This document shows, one piece after another, positions 26,608-35,318 of a DNA stretch of 64,000 nucleotides (position 1 is the first letter of the stretch; every line of letters begins with the position of its first letter). The position numbers and the translations under genes are program-made. The stretch is from Hanstruepera flava (GTDB lineage: Bacteria > Bacteroidota > Bacteroidia > Flavobacteriales > Flavobacteriaceae), in the NCBI RefSeq assembly GCF_023634025.1, contig NZ_JALJCW010000006.1:1-64000 (forward strand). The letters are read 5' to 3'. The notes under the pieces were generated by a model that saw nothing but the letters and a program-made list of their open reading frames with translations, ran no database searches and was not told the DNA's origin.

Positions 26608-27192
26608 ATGCAGAAAAAAGAAAATATAACCGGAATTATTTTAGCTGGAGGCAAAAGCTCTAGAATGGGTTCAGATAAAAGTTTGCTAACTTATAATAAG
26701 GTATCATTTATTCAGCATGTTTTAAATGCTATGAAGCCTTTAGTTGAAGATATTATAATTGTTAGCAACAGTAATACTCATGATAAATTTGGCTATAAAC
26801 GTGTGGAAGATATTATAAAAGATTCAGGGCCTTTAGCTGGTATTCATTCTGGATTAAGTCAATCACCAACCGATTATAATCTAGTTTTAAGCTGTGATAT
26901 TCCACTTATTAAGACGGAAATTTTAGAGGTTTTAGTACATTCAGACTACACGAATTACGATGTCGTTCAAATACAAAGTGGAGAGAAAACCATGCCATTA
27001 ATAGCATTATATCATAAACGCTGTTCTGTTAAATGCAAAGCACTTCTCGACGAAGGAGAACGAAGACTTCGCGTGGCTGTTAAACAATTAAATACTAAAT
27101 CAATAATTATTAATTCTCAATGGGAAGATTTTGTAAAGAATATAAATACAATAGACGATTTAAAAGAGATAGAATATGCAGTTAAACATTAA
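26608..27192 (+). CDS. mobA: Molybdenum cofactor guanylyltransferase MobA
   Basis: 194 residues. Attaches GMP to Mo-molybdopterin, giving the MGD cofactor used by NapA and FdhF. The nucleotide-binding signature GIILAGGKSSRMGSDKSLL is at residues 9-27; DSGPLAGIHSGL and LSCDIPLI (metal-binding Asp region) follow. Starts directly after the stop of the TauE-like gene, and its 3' end overlaps moaD by 17 bases. Distinct from the MocA-like protein at 30853-31452, which has a different motif set. Confidence 0.93.
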   Translation: MQKKENITGIILAGGKSSRMGSDKSLLTYNKVSFIQHVLNAMKPLVEDIIIVSNSNTHDKFGYKRVEDIIKDSGPLAGIHSGLSQSPTDYNLVLSCDIPLIKTEILEVLVHSDYTNYDVVQIQSGEKTMPLIALYHKRCSVKCKALLDEGERRLRVAVKQLNTKSIIINSQWEDFVKNINTIDDLKEIEYAVKH

Positions 27193-27409
27193 ATATTTTG
27201 GACTAATTGCAGAACTTACCTCATGTGGTGAAGAACAATTAGAATTCCAAGGAACAAAAATCGAGGAAGTGTTAGAAAAGTTGTTTGAAAAATATCCTGA
27301 TTTAAAAACAAAAGATTTTCAAGTGGCTCAAAATCGTGAAATCGTTTCAAATGATTCTAAAATTACAGGTGGCGATATTGCATTGTTACCACCTTTCTCT
27401 GGAGGATGA
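27176..27409 (+). CDS. moaD: Molybdopterin synthase small subunit MoaD
   Basis: 77 residues, a ubiquitin-like sulfur carrier ending in the required Gly-Gly (LLPPFSGG). The C-terminal Gly is adenylylated by MoeB and then carries the sulfur used by MoaE to build molybdopterin. N-terminal beta-grasp strands MQLNIKYFGLIAELTS are visible. The start lies inside mobA (17-base overlap), suggesting translational coupling. Three bases separate it from moeB. Confidence 0.93.
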   Translation: MQLNIKYFGLIAELTSCGEEQLEFQGTKIEEVLEKLFEKYPDLKTKDFQVAQNREIVSNDSKITGGDIALLPPFSGG

Positions 27410-27412
27410 TTT

Positions 27413-28477
27413 ATGAGTAGATATAGCAGACATATCATTTTATCAGAAGTTGGTCAAAAAGGCCAAGACAAACTGAATTCGGCTAAAGTACTCGTTATTG
27501 GAGCTGGTGGTTTAGGTTGTCCTGTTCTACAATATATTGTAGCCTCAGGTGTTGGTCAAGTCGGCATTGTAGATTTTGATAAAGTGGATATTAGCAACCT
27601 GCAAAGACAAGTGTTGTTTGGAACATCATCAGTAGGAATGAACAAAGCCATTGCAGCCAAAAAACGATTAGAAGATTTAAATGAAACCATAAATATTTAT
27701 GCCATCCCTGAACAGTTAACAATAAAAAATGTGCTTCAAATATTTAAGGACTATGATATTATTGTAGATGGTACCGATAATTTTAGCACACGCTATTTAA
27801 TAAACGATGTCGCTTTACAATTAAATAAACCTGTAGTTTATGGCGCTATTTATAAATTTGAAGGGCAAGTTTCTGTTTTTAATTACAACCATGGCCCAAG
27901 CTATCGTTGCCTATTCCCTATTCCACCAAAAGAAGGCTCTATTGCTAATTGTTCCGAAGTTGGTGTTTTAGGTGTGTTACCAGGTATTATTGGTACTATG
28001 ATGGCTAATGAAGTGATTAAAATCGTTTTAAATTTTGATGGTGTATTATCTGGTAAATTATTGTGTTACAATTCTAAAACTTCAGAAGTATCAACATTAA
28101 AAATTAAACGTAATCCAGTTGAAATTGATAAAATAAAAAGTCAACCAGATTTATCCTATTTATCAATAGAAGACAATTGTACTGCTGTAAAAGAGATTAC
28201 CAATGATAAGCTCAACTTCAAAAAAAATATTCAGTTTGTTGATGTAAGGGAGTTTCATGAAGAACCTAAAATTGAATTATCAAACTGCCTTCAAATTCCA
28301 TTAAGAGAACTTGAAGAAAATATAAACCAAATCGATACATCTCAAACAATTGTAGCTTTTTGTCAGTCTGGAATTAGAAGCAAAAAAGCAGTTGAAATAT
28401 TATTAAATCAAGGTGTTACCAATTGCTACAGCCTTAAAGGTGGCGTTATGAGTTTATTTGAAAAACAATCGATATGA
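27413..28477 (+). CDS. moeB: MoeB-like adenylyltransferase with C-terminal rhodanese domain
   Basis: 354 residues. The ThiF/MoeB E1-like domain (about 1-245) has the ATP loop VIGAGGLGCPVLQY and the conserved RQVLFG and DGTDNFSTRYL segments. It lacks an obvious zinc CxxC pair. A rhodanese domain follows (about 255-354): VDVREFHEEP and the active loop AFCQSGIRSKK with its catalytic Cys. The fusion joins MoaD activation with sulfur transfer, as in MOCS3-type proteins. Start codon 3 bases after moaD (GGAGG lies just before it); 4-base overlap with moaE. Confidence 0.92.
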   Translation: MSRYSRHIILSEVGQKGQDKLNSAKVLVIGAGGLGCPVLQYIVASGVGQVGIVDFDKVDISNLQRQVLFGTSSVGMNKAIAAKKRLEDLNETINIYAIPEQLTIKNVLQIFKDYDIIVDGTDNFSTRYLINDVALQLNKPVVYGAIYKFEGQVSVFNYNHGPSYRCLFPIPPKEGSIANCSEVGVLGVLPGIIGTMMANEVIKIVLNFDGVLSGKLLCYNSKTSEVSTLKIKRNPVEIDKIKSQPDLSYLSIEDNCTAVKEITNDKLNFKKNIQFVDVREFHEEPKIELSNCLQIPLRELEENINQIDTSQTIVAFCQSGIRSKKAVEILLNQGVTNCYSLKGGVMSLFEKQSI

Positions 28478-28917
28478 AAGATAAAAAAATAAAAAACGTA
28501 TTTAAAGAAGGTGCTATTTCTTCAGAATTTATTGGAGAATCTATCGCGAAACACCAAACAAAGACAAGTATTGGTGCACATAACATTTTTTTAGGTCAAG
28601 TTCGTGCAGATGAAATTGATGGCAAAACAGTTTCAGCTATTGAATACACGGCATATGAAGATATGGCAAATGAAAAATTCCATGAAATCAGAGAAGCTAC
28701 TTTCGAGAAATTCAACTTAACCTGTATGCATATTTATCACAGTTTGGGTAAGGTAAAAGCAGGTGAAATTTGCTTGTTTGTGTTTGTGTCTTCACCTAGA
28801 CGAAAAGAAGTATTCAAAGCTTTGGAATATGTAGTAGAAGAAATTAAGGCAAAAGCTCCTGTATTTGGAAAAGAAATATTTGAAGATGAAACACATCAAT
28901 GGAAAGTAAACTCATAA
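28474..28917 (+). CDS. moaE: Molybdopterin synthase catalytic subunit MoaE
   Basis: 147 residues, usual size. Converts cyclic pyranopterin phosphate to molybdopterin with sulfur from MoaD. Family features: GAHNIFLGQVRADEIDGKTVSAIEYTAYEDMA, then YHSLGKVKAGEICLFVFVSSPRRKEVFKALEYVVEEIKAKAPVFGKE split over the C-terminal half, with the conserved Lys residues of the active site (KAKAPVFGKE). Four-base overlap with moeB; 30 bases before moaCB. Confidence 0.95.
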   Translation: MKDKKIKNVFKEGAISSEFIGESIAKHQTKTSIGAHNIFLGQVRADEIDGKTVSAIEYTAYEDMANEKFHEIREATFEKFNLTCMHIYHSLGKVKAGEICLFVFVSSPRRKEVFKALEYVVEEIKAKAPVFGKEIFEDETHQWKVNS

Positions 28918-28947
28918 ATCGATTCAGAAATCAGAAATTAAATATAA

Positions 28948-29859
28948 ATGGTAGACATCACCCATAAAATAAACACATTAAGAATAGCTACAGCTCAAGC
29001 TGTGGTAAAAGTCAGTAAACCTGAAACCATTCAGGCTATCGAAAATGATACAGTTCCAAAGGGTAATGTATTTGCTATGAGTAAAGCTGCTGGTTTACTT
29101 GGTGTAAAAAAAACGCCTGACATTTTACCAGATTGTCATCCTTTACCTATTGAATTTACTGGAATTGAATATGAAATTAATGGTTTAGAAATTACCATTT
29201 CTTGTACTATTAAAACCATTTATAAAACAGGTGTTGAAGTTGAAGCTATGCATGGTGCATCAGTTGTTGCTTTAAATATGTATGATATGCTGAAGCCTAT
29301 AGATAAAGGTGTTGAAATCCATCATATAAAACTACTTAACAAAAAAGGTGGCAAATCCGATTTTAAAGATCGATTTAGGAATGAACTTACTGCTGCAGTA
29401 GTTGTATGTTCAGATACGATTTCAGCTGGTCAAAAAGAAGATAAAGCCGGAAAAGCTATCATTTATAAGTTAGAAAATTGTAACGTTAACATATCAGATT
29501 ATACTATTATACCAGATGAAAAAGATGCCATTCAAGAAAAGGTTAAGCAGTACGAAAGCCAAGGCATTAATCTCATTATATTTACAGGAGGTACTGGTTT
29601 ATCTTCACGAGATGTAACACCAGAAGCTTTAGAAGGATTAATAGAACGTAAAATTCCAGGAATTGAAGAAGCTATTCGCAGTTATGGGCAAAATAGAACA
29701 CCGTATTCCATGCTATCGCGAAGTGTTGCAGGAACAATAAACAACACTTTAGTATTAGCGCTACCAGGTTCAACAAATGGAGCCAAAGAATCTATGGATG
29801 CCATATTTCCAGCTGTATTGCATGTGTTTGGAATTTTAAAAGGTGCTAGACATAATTAA
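28948..29859 (+). CDS. moaCB: Bifunctional MoaC/MoaB molybdenum cofactor protein
   Basis: 303 residues, two domains normally encoded separately. Residues 1 to about 145 are MoaC (cyclic pyranopterin monophosphate synthase accessory protein): [50 protein letters not shown] and the Lys-rich [12 protein letters not shown]. Residues from about 150 are MoaB/Mog-like (molybdopterin adenylyltransferase): [34 protein letters not shown] and [15 protein letters not shown]. The stop overlaps the moaA start by one base (TAATG). Confidence 0.95.
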   Translation: MVDITHKINTLRIATAQAVVKVSKPETIQAIENDTVPKGNVFAMSKAAGLLGVKKTPDILPDCHPLPIEFTGIEYEINGLEITISCTIKTIYKTGVEVEAMHGASVVALNMYDMLKPIDKGVEIHHIKLLNKKGGKSDFKDRFRNELTAAVVVCSDTISAGQKEDKAGKAIIYKLENCNVNISDYTIIPDEKDAIQEKVKQYESQGINLIIFTGGTGLSSRDVTPEALEGLIERKIPGIEEAIRSYGQNRTPYSMLSRSVAGTINNTLVLALPGSTNGAKESMDAIFPAVLHVFGILKGARHN

Positions 29860-30866
29860 TGGATACAAACAAAAACATATTACAAGATACATTTGGTAGA
29901 AACCATACCTATTTAAGGATTTCACTCACAGAACTCTGCAATTTACGATGCACCTATTGTATGCCTGCTGAAGGTATTCAATTGTCACCAAAGAGTCATA
30001 TTATGAGTTATGACGAAGTCTATGAAATTGCCAAAACGTTTGTAGATAATGGTGTGACAAAAATTCGACTAACAGGTGGTGAACCTTTAGTAAGAAGAGA
30101 TATTGACGTTATACTTAAAAAATTAGCATCACTTCCTGTTGAATTATCAATGACTTCCAATGCTGTAATTATAGACCGTTTTATTGAGATACTAAAGTCA
30201 TGTAACATTAAAAACATCAATGTAAGTTTAGATTCTTTAAATGCTGAAAAGTTTAAAACCATTACAAGACGAAACGATTTTGATAAGGTCTATGGTAATA
30301 TTATGCTTTTAATTAAAGAAGGCTTTAATGTGAAGCTTAATGCAGTTTTAATTAAAGGATTCAATGATAATGAAATTATTGATTTCATTGGACTCACTAA
30401 AGAACTGCCCATTTCAGTTCGTTTTATAGAGTTTATGCCTTTTGATGGTAACAAATGGGATAAAGCCAAAATGGTATCGTACGCAAAAATTATGGAGATA
30501 GTCCATTCAAATTTCAACGAAAAACAAGTTATAAGAATACAAGATGCGCCAAACGATACGTCTAAAAATTATACTATTAAAGATTATAAAGGATCTTTTG
30601 CCATTATTAGTTCAGTAACTAATCCGTTTTGCGATAGTTGTAATCGTATTCGTTTAACAGCCAACGGACGCTTGAAAAACTGTCTGTTCTCTTCTTCAGA
30701 ATCCGATTTATTAACGCCTTTACGCGAAGGAAAATCTATAGAACCCCTAATTCAAAAAGCCATTCAGACAAAATTTAAAGTTCGTGGTGGTATGGATACT
30801 TTAGAAAAGTTAGAAAAACCCGATTTACATAATCAAAACCGAAGTATGATTACTATTGGTGGTTAG
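29859..30866 (+). CDS. moaA: GTP 3',8-cyclase MoaA
   Basis: 335 residues. Radical SAM enzyme doing the first step of molybdopterin synthesis, with MoaC. The SAM cluster is CNLRCTYC (Cys 27, 31, 34), followed by KIRLTGGEPLVRRD. The second cluster is formed by CDSCNRIRLTANGRLKNC near the C-terminus, and the chain ends in the conserved Gly-Gly (TIGG). Last gene of the cofactor operon. Its 3' end overlaps the convergent MocA-like gene by 14 bases, and no terminator hairpin is visible there. Confidence 0.96.
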   Translation: MDTNKNILQDTFGRNHTYLRISLTELCNLRCTYCMPAEGIQLSPKSHIMSYDEVYEIAKTFVDNGVTKIRLTGGEPLVRRDIDVILKKLASLPVELSMTSNAVIIDRFIEILKSCNIKNINVSLDSLNAEKFKTITRRNDFDKVYGNIMLLIKEGFNVKLNAVLIKGFNDNEIIDFIGLTKELPISVRFIEFMPFDGNKWDKAKMVSYAKIMEIVHSNFNEKQVIRIQDAPNDTSKNYTIKDYKGSFAIISSVTNPFCDSCNRIRLTANGRLKNCLFSSSESDLLTPLREGKSIEPLIQKAIQTKFKVRGGMDTLEKLEKPDLHNQNRSMITIGG

Positions 30867-31452
30867 CAGCATATAATTTTTGATAATCTTCTGTTGTATC
30901 GAGGTCAGATAAAAACTCTTTTGCGTTAATGGTGTCAACATGTATTCTGTTTTTTAGAATAATAGATTTAGCACCTTTATCAGTTTGTAATGTCATTAAA
31001 TCATTAAAATAATTGGCTCCGAAAAGTGCTGGAACTCCTAGTTTATCATGACCATAGTCAGATGCTATAATTTGTTCAGGTGTACCTTTAAAAGCACTTA
31101 TCATTTCTGTAAAATAATTCTCTGGAATTAAAGGTTGATCAACAAGTGAAGTCAATATAGCCTCTGGTTTATTATCCTTTAAAGCAGCAGAAACACCTTT
31201 AGCTATTGAAGCTCCCAGACCTTTGTCCCATTCTTCATTTATAACGATGTCAATTGCTTTATTTCCTAATTTTGTTTTAATCTGATCATAATTCGAACCT
31301 AGTACTAAAATTACACGATTGTTAGTGGTTTTCATTACCTTATCAATTACATAATCCAAAAGAAATGTTCCTTTCCACGGAAGCAGTTGTTTAAGTTTTC
31401 CCATTCTGGACGAACTACCAGCAGCCAAAATAATATGTGTAATATTTGGCAT
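30853..31452 (-). CDS. MocA-like molybdenum cofactor cytidylyltransferase (nucleotidyltransferase)
   Basis: 199 residues, MobA-like NTP transferase fold. The signature HIILAAGSSSRMGKLKQLLPW has LAAGxSxRMGxxKxLL as in MocA/CoxI-associated enzymes, which attach CMP to Mo-molybdopterin (MCD form). Further motifs: INEEWDKGLGASIAKGV and SLVDQPLI (metal-binding Asp). It is followed by xdhC and the iorBA genes on the same strand, which fits MCD production for that xanthine-oxidase-type enzyme. The nucleotide specificity is inferred from this neighbourhood. Confidence 0.82.
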   Translation of the reverse strand: MPNITHIILAAGSSSRMGKLKQLLPWKGTFLLDYVIDKVMKTTNNRVILVLGSNYDQIKTKLGNKAIDIVINEEWDKGLGASIAKGVSAALKDNKPEAILTSLVDQPLIPENYFTEMISAFKGTPEQIIASDYGHDKLGVPALFGANYFNDLMTLQTDKGAKSIILKNRIHVDTINAKEFLSDLDTTEDYQKLYAANHQ

Positions 31453-31463
31453 CCTAAACGAAA

Positions 31464-32483
31464 CTAAATTGTTTTAGAGTGAATTCCTGAACGTTTTTCT
31501 TTCAAAGACATAGGCTTTTGGCCTCGCACAACGCTTAATATTTCTGATATAATAGAAATTGCAATTTCTTGAGGTGTTTCAGCTCCAATATTTAACCCAG
31601 CAGGTCCATGAATATTATCAATAAATGAACCATCTAAATCAGGACTGTATTCTAAAAATTCAGACAATAATTTCTCACGACGTTTTGAAGGCCCCAACAA
31701 TCCAATGTAAGCTGGTTTGGTGTCTTTCAATTCTAACAAATACTTGAGGTCATTAGCGTAATTATGAGACATTATAACGATGGCTGTTTCATTATCTATG
31801 GAATCCAATTCCAAGGCATCTGGAGAAACTGAAAAAAATGATGTAGTACCAGGAAAATCGGTAATTGTTTTAGACTCTAATGGTCCAGAAATTACAGTGA
31901 CTTCCCAGCCGTTAAAACTAGCCAATTGACAAAGTGTTACAGCATCATGTTCCGCGCCAAAAATCATGAGTTTAAAACATGGTGGTAATTCTTCGGAAAA
32001 CATGGGAAGGTCTTTATTGACTTCTGAAAAATTAGACAATTTAAAGGAAGAATCTTCAAATTGAATAAAACTACCTAAACCAGTAATTACACCTTCCTCC
32101 TTTTTGTAATTTGAATGAATACTGAAAGGAATTCTCCCTTTTAAAAAATTATTTAAAGTATCAATACATTCTAAACTCGGATGAAAAAGTTCAATTAATA
32201 TGTAGAGGATACCTTCGCAGCCTAAACGATAACGACCATCATAAGTCATCATTTTTGCTTGACCTGTTTTAAAAACAGATTGTGCCTCGCGTTTAATATC
32301 CTTTTCAACACAGCCACCACTCACAGCACCAATCATTTTACCGTTTTCAAGGATAAGCATACGTACGCCTGGTTTTCTATATGATGAACCATCTAATGCT
32401 ACTACTGTAGCTAAAACGGATTTTAACCCAGATTTATTTGCACGCTTATAAGCTTCAACTATTTGTTTAAATTCAAAAGTCAT
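31464..32483 (-). CDS. XdhC/CoxI family molybdenum cofactor insertion protein
   Basis: 339 residues. The N-terminal XdhC/CoxI domain (SVLATVVALDGSSYRKPGVRML, GAVSGGCVEKDIKREA) and the C-terminal Rossmann-like XdhC_C domain (LMIFGAEHDAVTLCQLASFNGW, YIGLLGPSKRREKLL) are both present. Known XdhC proteins bind and deliver the sulfurated cofactor to xanthine-oxidase-type enzymes. The immediate neighbours are the likely client (iorB, 13 bases upstream) and the MocA-like transferase (11 bases downstream), consistent with a maturation module. Confidence 0.9.
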   Translation of the reverse strand: MTFEFKQIVEAYKRANKSGLKSVLATVVALDGSSYRKPGVRMLILENGKMIGAVSGGCVEKDIKREAQSVFKTGQAKMMTYDGRYRLGCEGILYILIELFHPSLECIDTLNNFLKGRIPFSIHSNYKKEEGVITGLGSFIQFEDSSFKLSNFSEVNKDLPMFSEELPPCFKLMIFGAEHDAVTLCQLASFNGWEVTVISGPLESKTITDFPGTTSFFSVSPDALELDSIDNETAIVIMSHNYANDLKYLLELKDTKPAYIGLLGPSKRREKLLSEFLEYSPDLDGSFIDNIHGPAGLNIGAETPQEIAISIISEILSVVRGQKPMSLKEKRSGIHSKTI

Positions 32484-32496
32484 AATGAAAATGCTA

Positions 32497-34734
32497 TTAA
32501 GCTTTTAAGGCTTCTGGCTTAAAATATTTCATAAATGGTTGCTTATAAAGTCTTTGACCTGTAGCAGCATATATCGCATTAGCAACTGCAGCACCAACAG
32601 GAGGCAATGTAGGTTCACCTAATCCTGTAGGAGCAATATCACTCTTAATAAAATGCACATCAACATGTGGTGTTTGATTAATTCGAATAAGCTGATAGGA
32701 ATTAAAATTATTGGATTGCGGTACGCCATCTTTAAAAGTTAATTCGCCATACATCATGTGACCTAAACCATCAATAACACCTCCAACCACCTGATTTTGC
32801 GCCCCAAGTGGATTAACCACTACGCCACAATCTACAGCAACCGTGACCTTTTTAACAACAGGATATCCATTTTCCATTTTAATATCTGCAACTTCAGCCA
32901 CATGTGTGTTATGGCAATAATAAACCGCAAAACCTTGATAAATATCTTCTGGAGTTTTTCCCCAGTTCGATTTGTCAACTACAAGCTCAATTACACCTTC
33001 AAGTCGTTCTGGGCTGTATTGAATGCGTTCATCTGTTGTTCCTTTTACATTTTTCAATAAGTCTTTATGTAATTGTATACGGTCAATTTTAAGTTCCTCA
33101 GCTAATTCATCAAAAAAACTTTGTTCAGCACTAGCTAAAAAATTAGTGATTGGTGCGCGCCAAGCACCAGCTGTTATATTACTTGTAACTTGTGCTATAT
33201 CATATTTATAATTCTCAATAGCTCCAGCCGGAAAGAAATTTGACATGGAAGGCCAACTATTTCCATTAATACAAGCTTCCTTTAAATGATAACCTGTTAC
33301 TCTACTATCTTTTATTGATGCTAAAAACTTATACTTTGTAGGGGGACGATAAATACCAGTTGTCATATCATCTTCACGAGAAGAAATGACTTTCACTGGT
33401 TTTCTTATAGCATCAGAAATTTCAGCCGCTTCATATACAAAATCGCCATATAAACGCCTTCCAAAACCACCTCCCATTCGTGTCATATCTACATGAACAT
33501 CATCTAAATCACGCTCTAATATAGAAGACACAACGTATGCTGCTGCTTCTGGTGTTTGGATTGGACCAACCAAATGTACTTTCTCATCTGTTACATTGGC
33601 AAAGAAATTCATTGGTTCTAAACAATTATGAGGCAAAAATGTTGACTCATAAGTGCGCTCTAAAATATTGTCTGCTCTTGAAAACGCTTGTTTTATATTA
33701 CCATCTTCACGTAATGTATTGAATTCCTCTCCTTCAATCACTTTTGTTAATTCTTGACTATGATATTCTGAACTCTCAAGCTGACTGGTATCTTCCCATG
33801 AAGCCTTAAGGGCTCTTTTACCTTTTAATGCCGCCCAAGTAGAATTAGCAATTACCACAACTTTATCACTATCACTTAATTTTACAGTCCAATGGTATGC
33901 AGGATTAAATTCTGTTTGGCTTAAATATTTTCTTGCTTTGTCACCTATTGTTATTACATCTATAACTCCATTAACTTGTTTAGTTGCAGAATCATCAAAC
34001 GATTTTAAAGTTTGACCAAAAGCTGGTGGTCTTAATACACAGGCATACACCATGCCTTCTTCTTTATAGTCTAAACCAAACAACGGTTTTCCAGTAATAA
34101 TCTCATCAATATCGACGTTGCTTTTACCTTGACCAATAATATTAAAATCTTTAGGGTCTTTTAATGTTACTTTTTCGGGAACTTCCAATAAAGCTGCCTC
34201 ATTAACAACTTGTCCATAATGCAAAGTCTCTCCATTTGGATTGGAGATTACACCATTTTTTACCGAACATTCAGAAACGTCAATTCCCCATTTAGCTGCG
34301 GCTGCATTAACTAACATCTGTTTTGCTGTAGCTCCAGTTTCTCGTAATGGTTTCCAGCCTTGTCTTAAAGACTGACTACCTCCTGCTAGTTGACGTGTAA
34401 AGTTTTTAGTGTCTAAAGATGCTTGAACCACATGTACATCTTCCCATGCTACTTCTAATTCTTCTGCAATAAGCATTGGCATAGATGTTTTTACGCCTTG
34501 ACCAATTTCAGGATTTGGTGCGTAAATGGTTACTTTGCCTTCATCTGAAATTCTTATAAAAGCATTAAAATCATTGTAATTAAGTTGGCTCAAATCTATT
34601 AAGTCTTTAGGAGGTGCCACATCATCTTTACAAGCTGTAAATAAATTGAATCCAATAAGCATACCACCACTGGCTAGCGCTGAAGTTCTAATAAACGCTC
34701 TTCTACTAAATTGTATTTGGTTTGATTTTTTCAT
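32497..34734 (-). CDS. Xanthine-dehydrogenase-family molybdopterin subunit, isoquinoline 1-oxidoreductase beta-like
   Basis: 745 residues. A Tat signal is at the N-terminus (FSRRAFIRTSALASGGM) followed by a possible lipobox Cys (FNLFTAC), so export to the periplasm is expected. The large subunit carries GGGFGRRLYGDFVYEA and, close to the end, the catalytic Glu region APTGLGEPTLPPVGAAVANA. Similar to IorB and other aldehyde or N-heterocycle hydroxylases; the real substrate is unknown. It is paired with the 2Fe-2S protein upstream (11 bases) and with XdhC downstream. No FAD subunit is seen, as is usual in this subfamily. Confidence 0.9.
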   Translation of the reverse strand: MKKSNQIQFSRRAFIRTSALASGGMLIGFNLFTACKDDVAPPKDLIDLSQLNYNDFNAFIRISDEGKVTIYAPNPEIGQGVKTSMPMLIAEELEVAWEDVHVVQASLDTKNFTRQLAGGSQSLRQGWKPLRETGATAKQMLVNAAAAKWGIDVSECSVKNGVISNPNGETLHYGQVVNEAALLEVPEKVTLKDPKDFNIIGQGKSNVDIDEIITGKPLFGLDYKEEGMVYACVLRPPAFGQTLKSFDDSATKQVNGVIDVITIGDKARKYLSQTEFNPAYHWTVKLSDSDKVVVIANSTWAALKGKRALKASWEDTSQLESSEYHSQELTKVIEGEEFNTLREDGNIKQAFSRADNILERTYESTFLPHNCLEPMNFFANVTDEKVHLVGPIQTPEAAAYVVSSILERDLDDVHVDMTRMGGGFGRRLYGDFVYEAAEISDAIRKPVKVISSREDDMTTGIYRPPTKYKFLASIKDSRVTGYHLKEACINGNSWPSMSNFFPAGAIENYKYDIAQVTSNITAGAWRAPITNFLASAEQSFFDELAEELKIDRIQLHKDLLKNVKGTTDERIQYSPERLEGVIELVVDKSNWGKTPEDIYQGFAVYYCHNTHVAEVADIKMENGYPVVKKVTVAVDCGVVVNPLGAQNQVVGGVIDGLGHMMYGELTFKDGVPQSNNFNSYQLIRINQTPHVDVHFIKSDIAPTGLGEPTLPPVGAAVANAIYAATGQRLYKQPFMKYFKPEALKA

Positions 34735-34745
34735 GTGGATGTAAT

Positions 34746-35207
34746 TTATTTAATTTTATTAGCCGCTACTTCAATGGCCTTTTCTATACTGTTGTAAGAG
34801 GCACATCTACATAAATTACCTTGCATGGCGCTTCTAATTTCAGATTTATTTGGGTTTGGATTACTTTCTAGAAATGCTGAAGCTGTCATAATTTGTCCAG
34901 CTTGACAATAACCACATTGCGGTACATCAATTTCTTTCCAAGCTTCTTGCACAGGATGATCACCATTTTCTGAAAGACCTTCGATAGTCACTATTTCTGA
35001 ATTTTGTAAGCGTGAAACTGTCGTTACGCAGCTTCTTGTGGCAACACCATCAATATGAACAGTACAAGCACCACATTGTGCAATTCCGCATCCAAATTTG
35101 GTCCCAACAAGGTTTATATGGTCTCGTAAAACCCATAGTAGTGGTGTATCAGATTCTACTTCAACGGTATGAAGTTTACCGTTAACTTTAAGATTATATG
35201 TTGGCAT
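34746..35207 (-). CDS. 2Fe-2S subunit of the IorB-type oxidoreductase
   Basis: 153 residues with the two [2Fe-2S] centres of the xanthine oxidase family. The plant-ferredoxin centre is GTKFGCGIAQCGACTVHIDG plus a Cys near TRSC, and the helical-domain centre is PQCGYCQAGQIM with GNLCRCASYNSIEKAI. It lacks a signal peptide, so it is probably exported as a complex with the Tat-carrying large subunit. First gene of a four-gene minus-strand unit (2Fe-2S, IorB-like, XdhC, MocA-like). A 111-base gap separates it from fdhF. Confidence 0.92.
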   Translation of the reverse strand: MPTYNLKVNGKLHTVEVESDTPLLWVLRDHINLVGTKFGCGIAQCGACTVHIDGVATRSCVTTVSRLQNSEIVTIEGLSENGDHPVQEAWKEIDVPQCGYCQAGQIMTASAFLESNPNPNKSEIRSAMQGNLCRCASYNSIEKAIEVAANKIK

Positions 35208-35318
35208 AAAATATGAGTTTAATTCGTAAGAAATTCAACGTTTGATTTGGAATCTCTTCAAGATACGAAAATTATAAACCCAATATTTTTTTTAACGAAT
35301 AATTATAATTAGTGAGTT

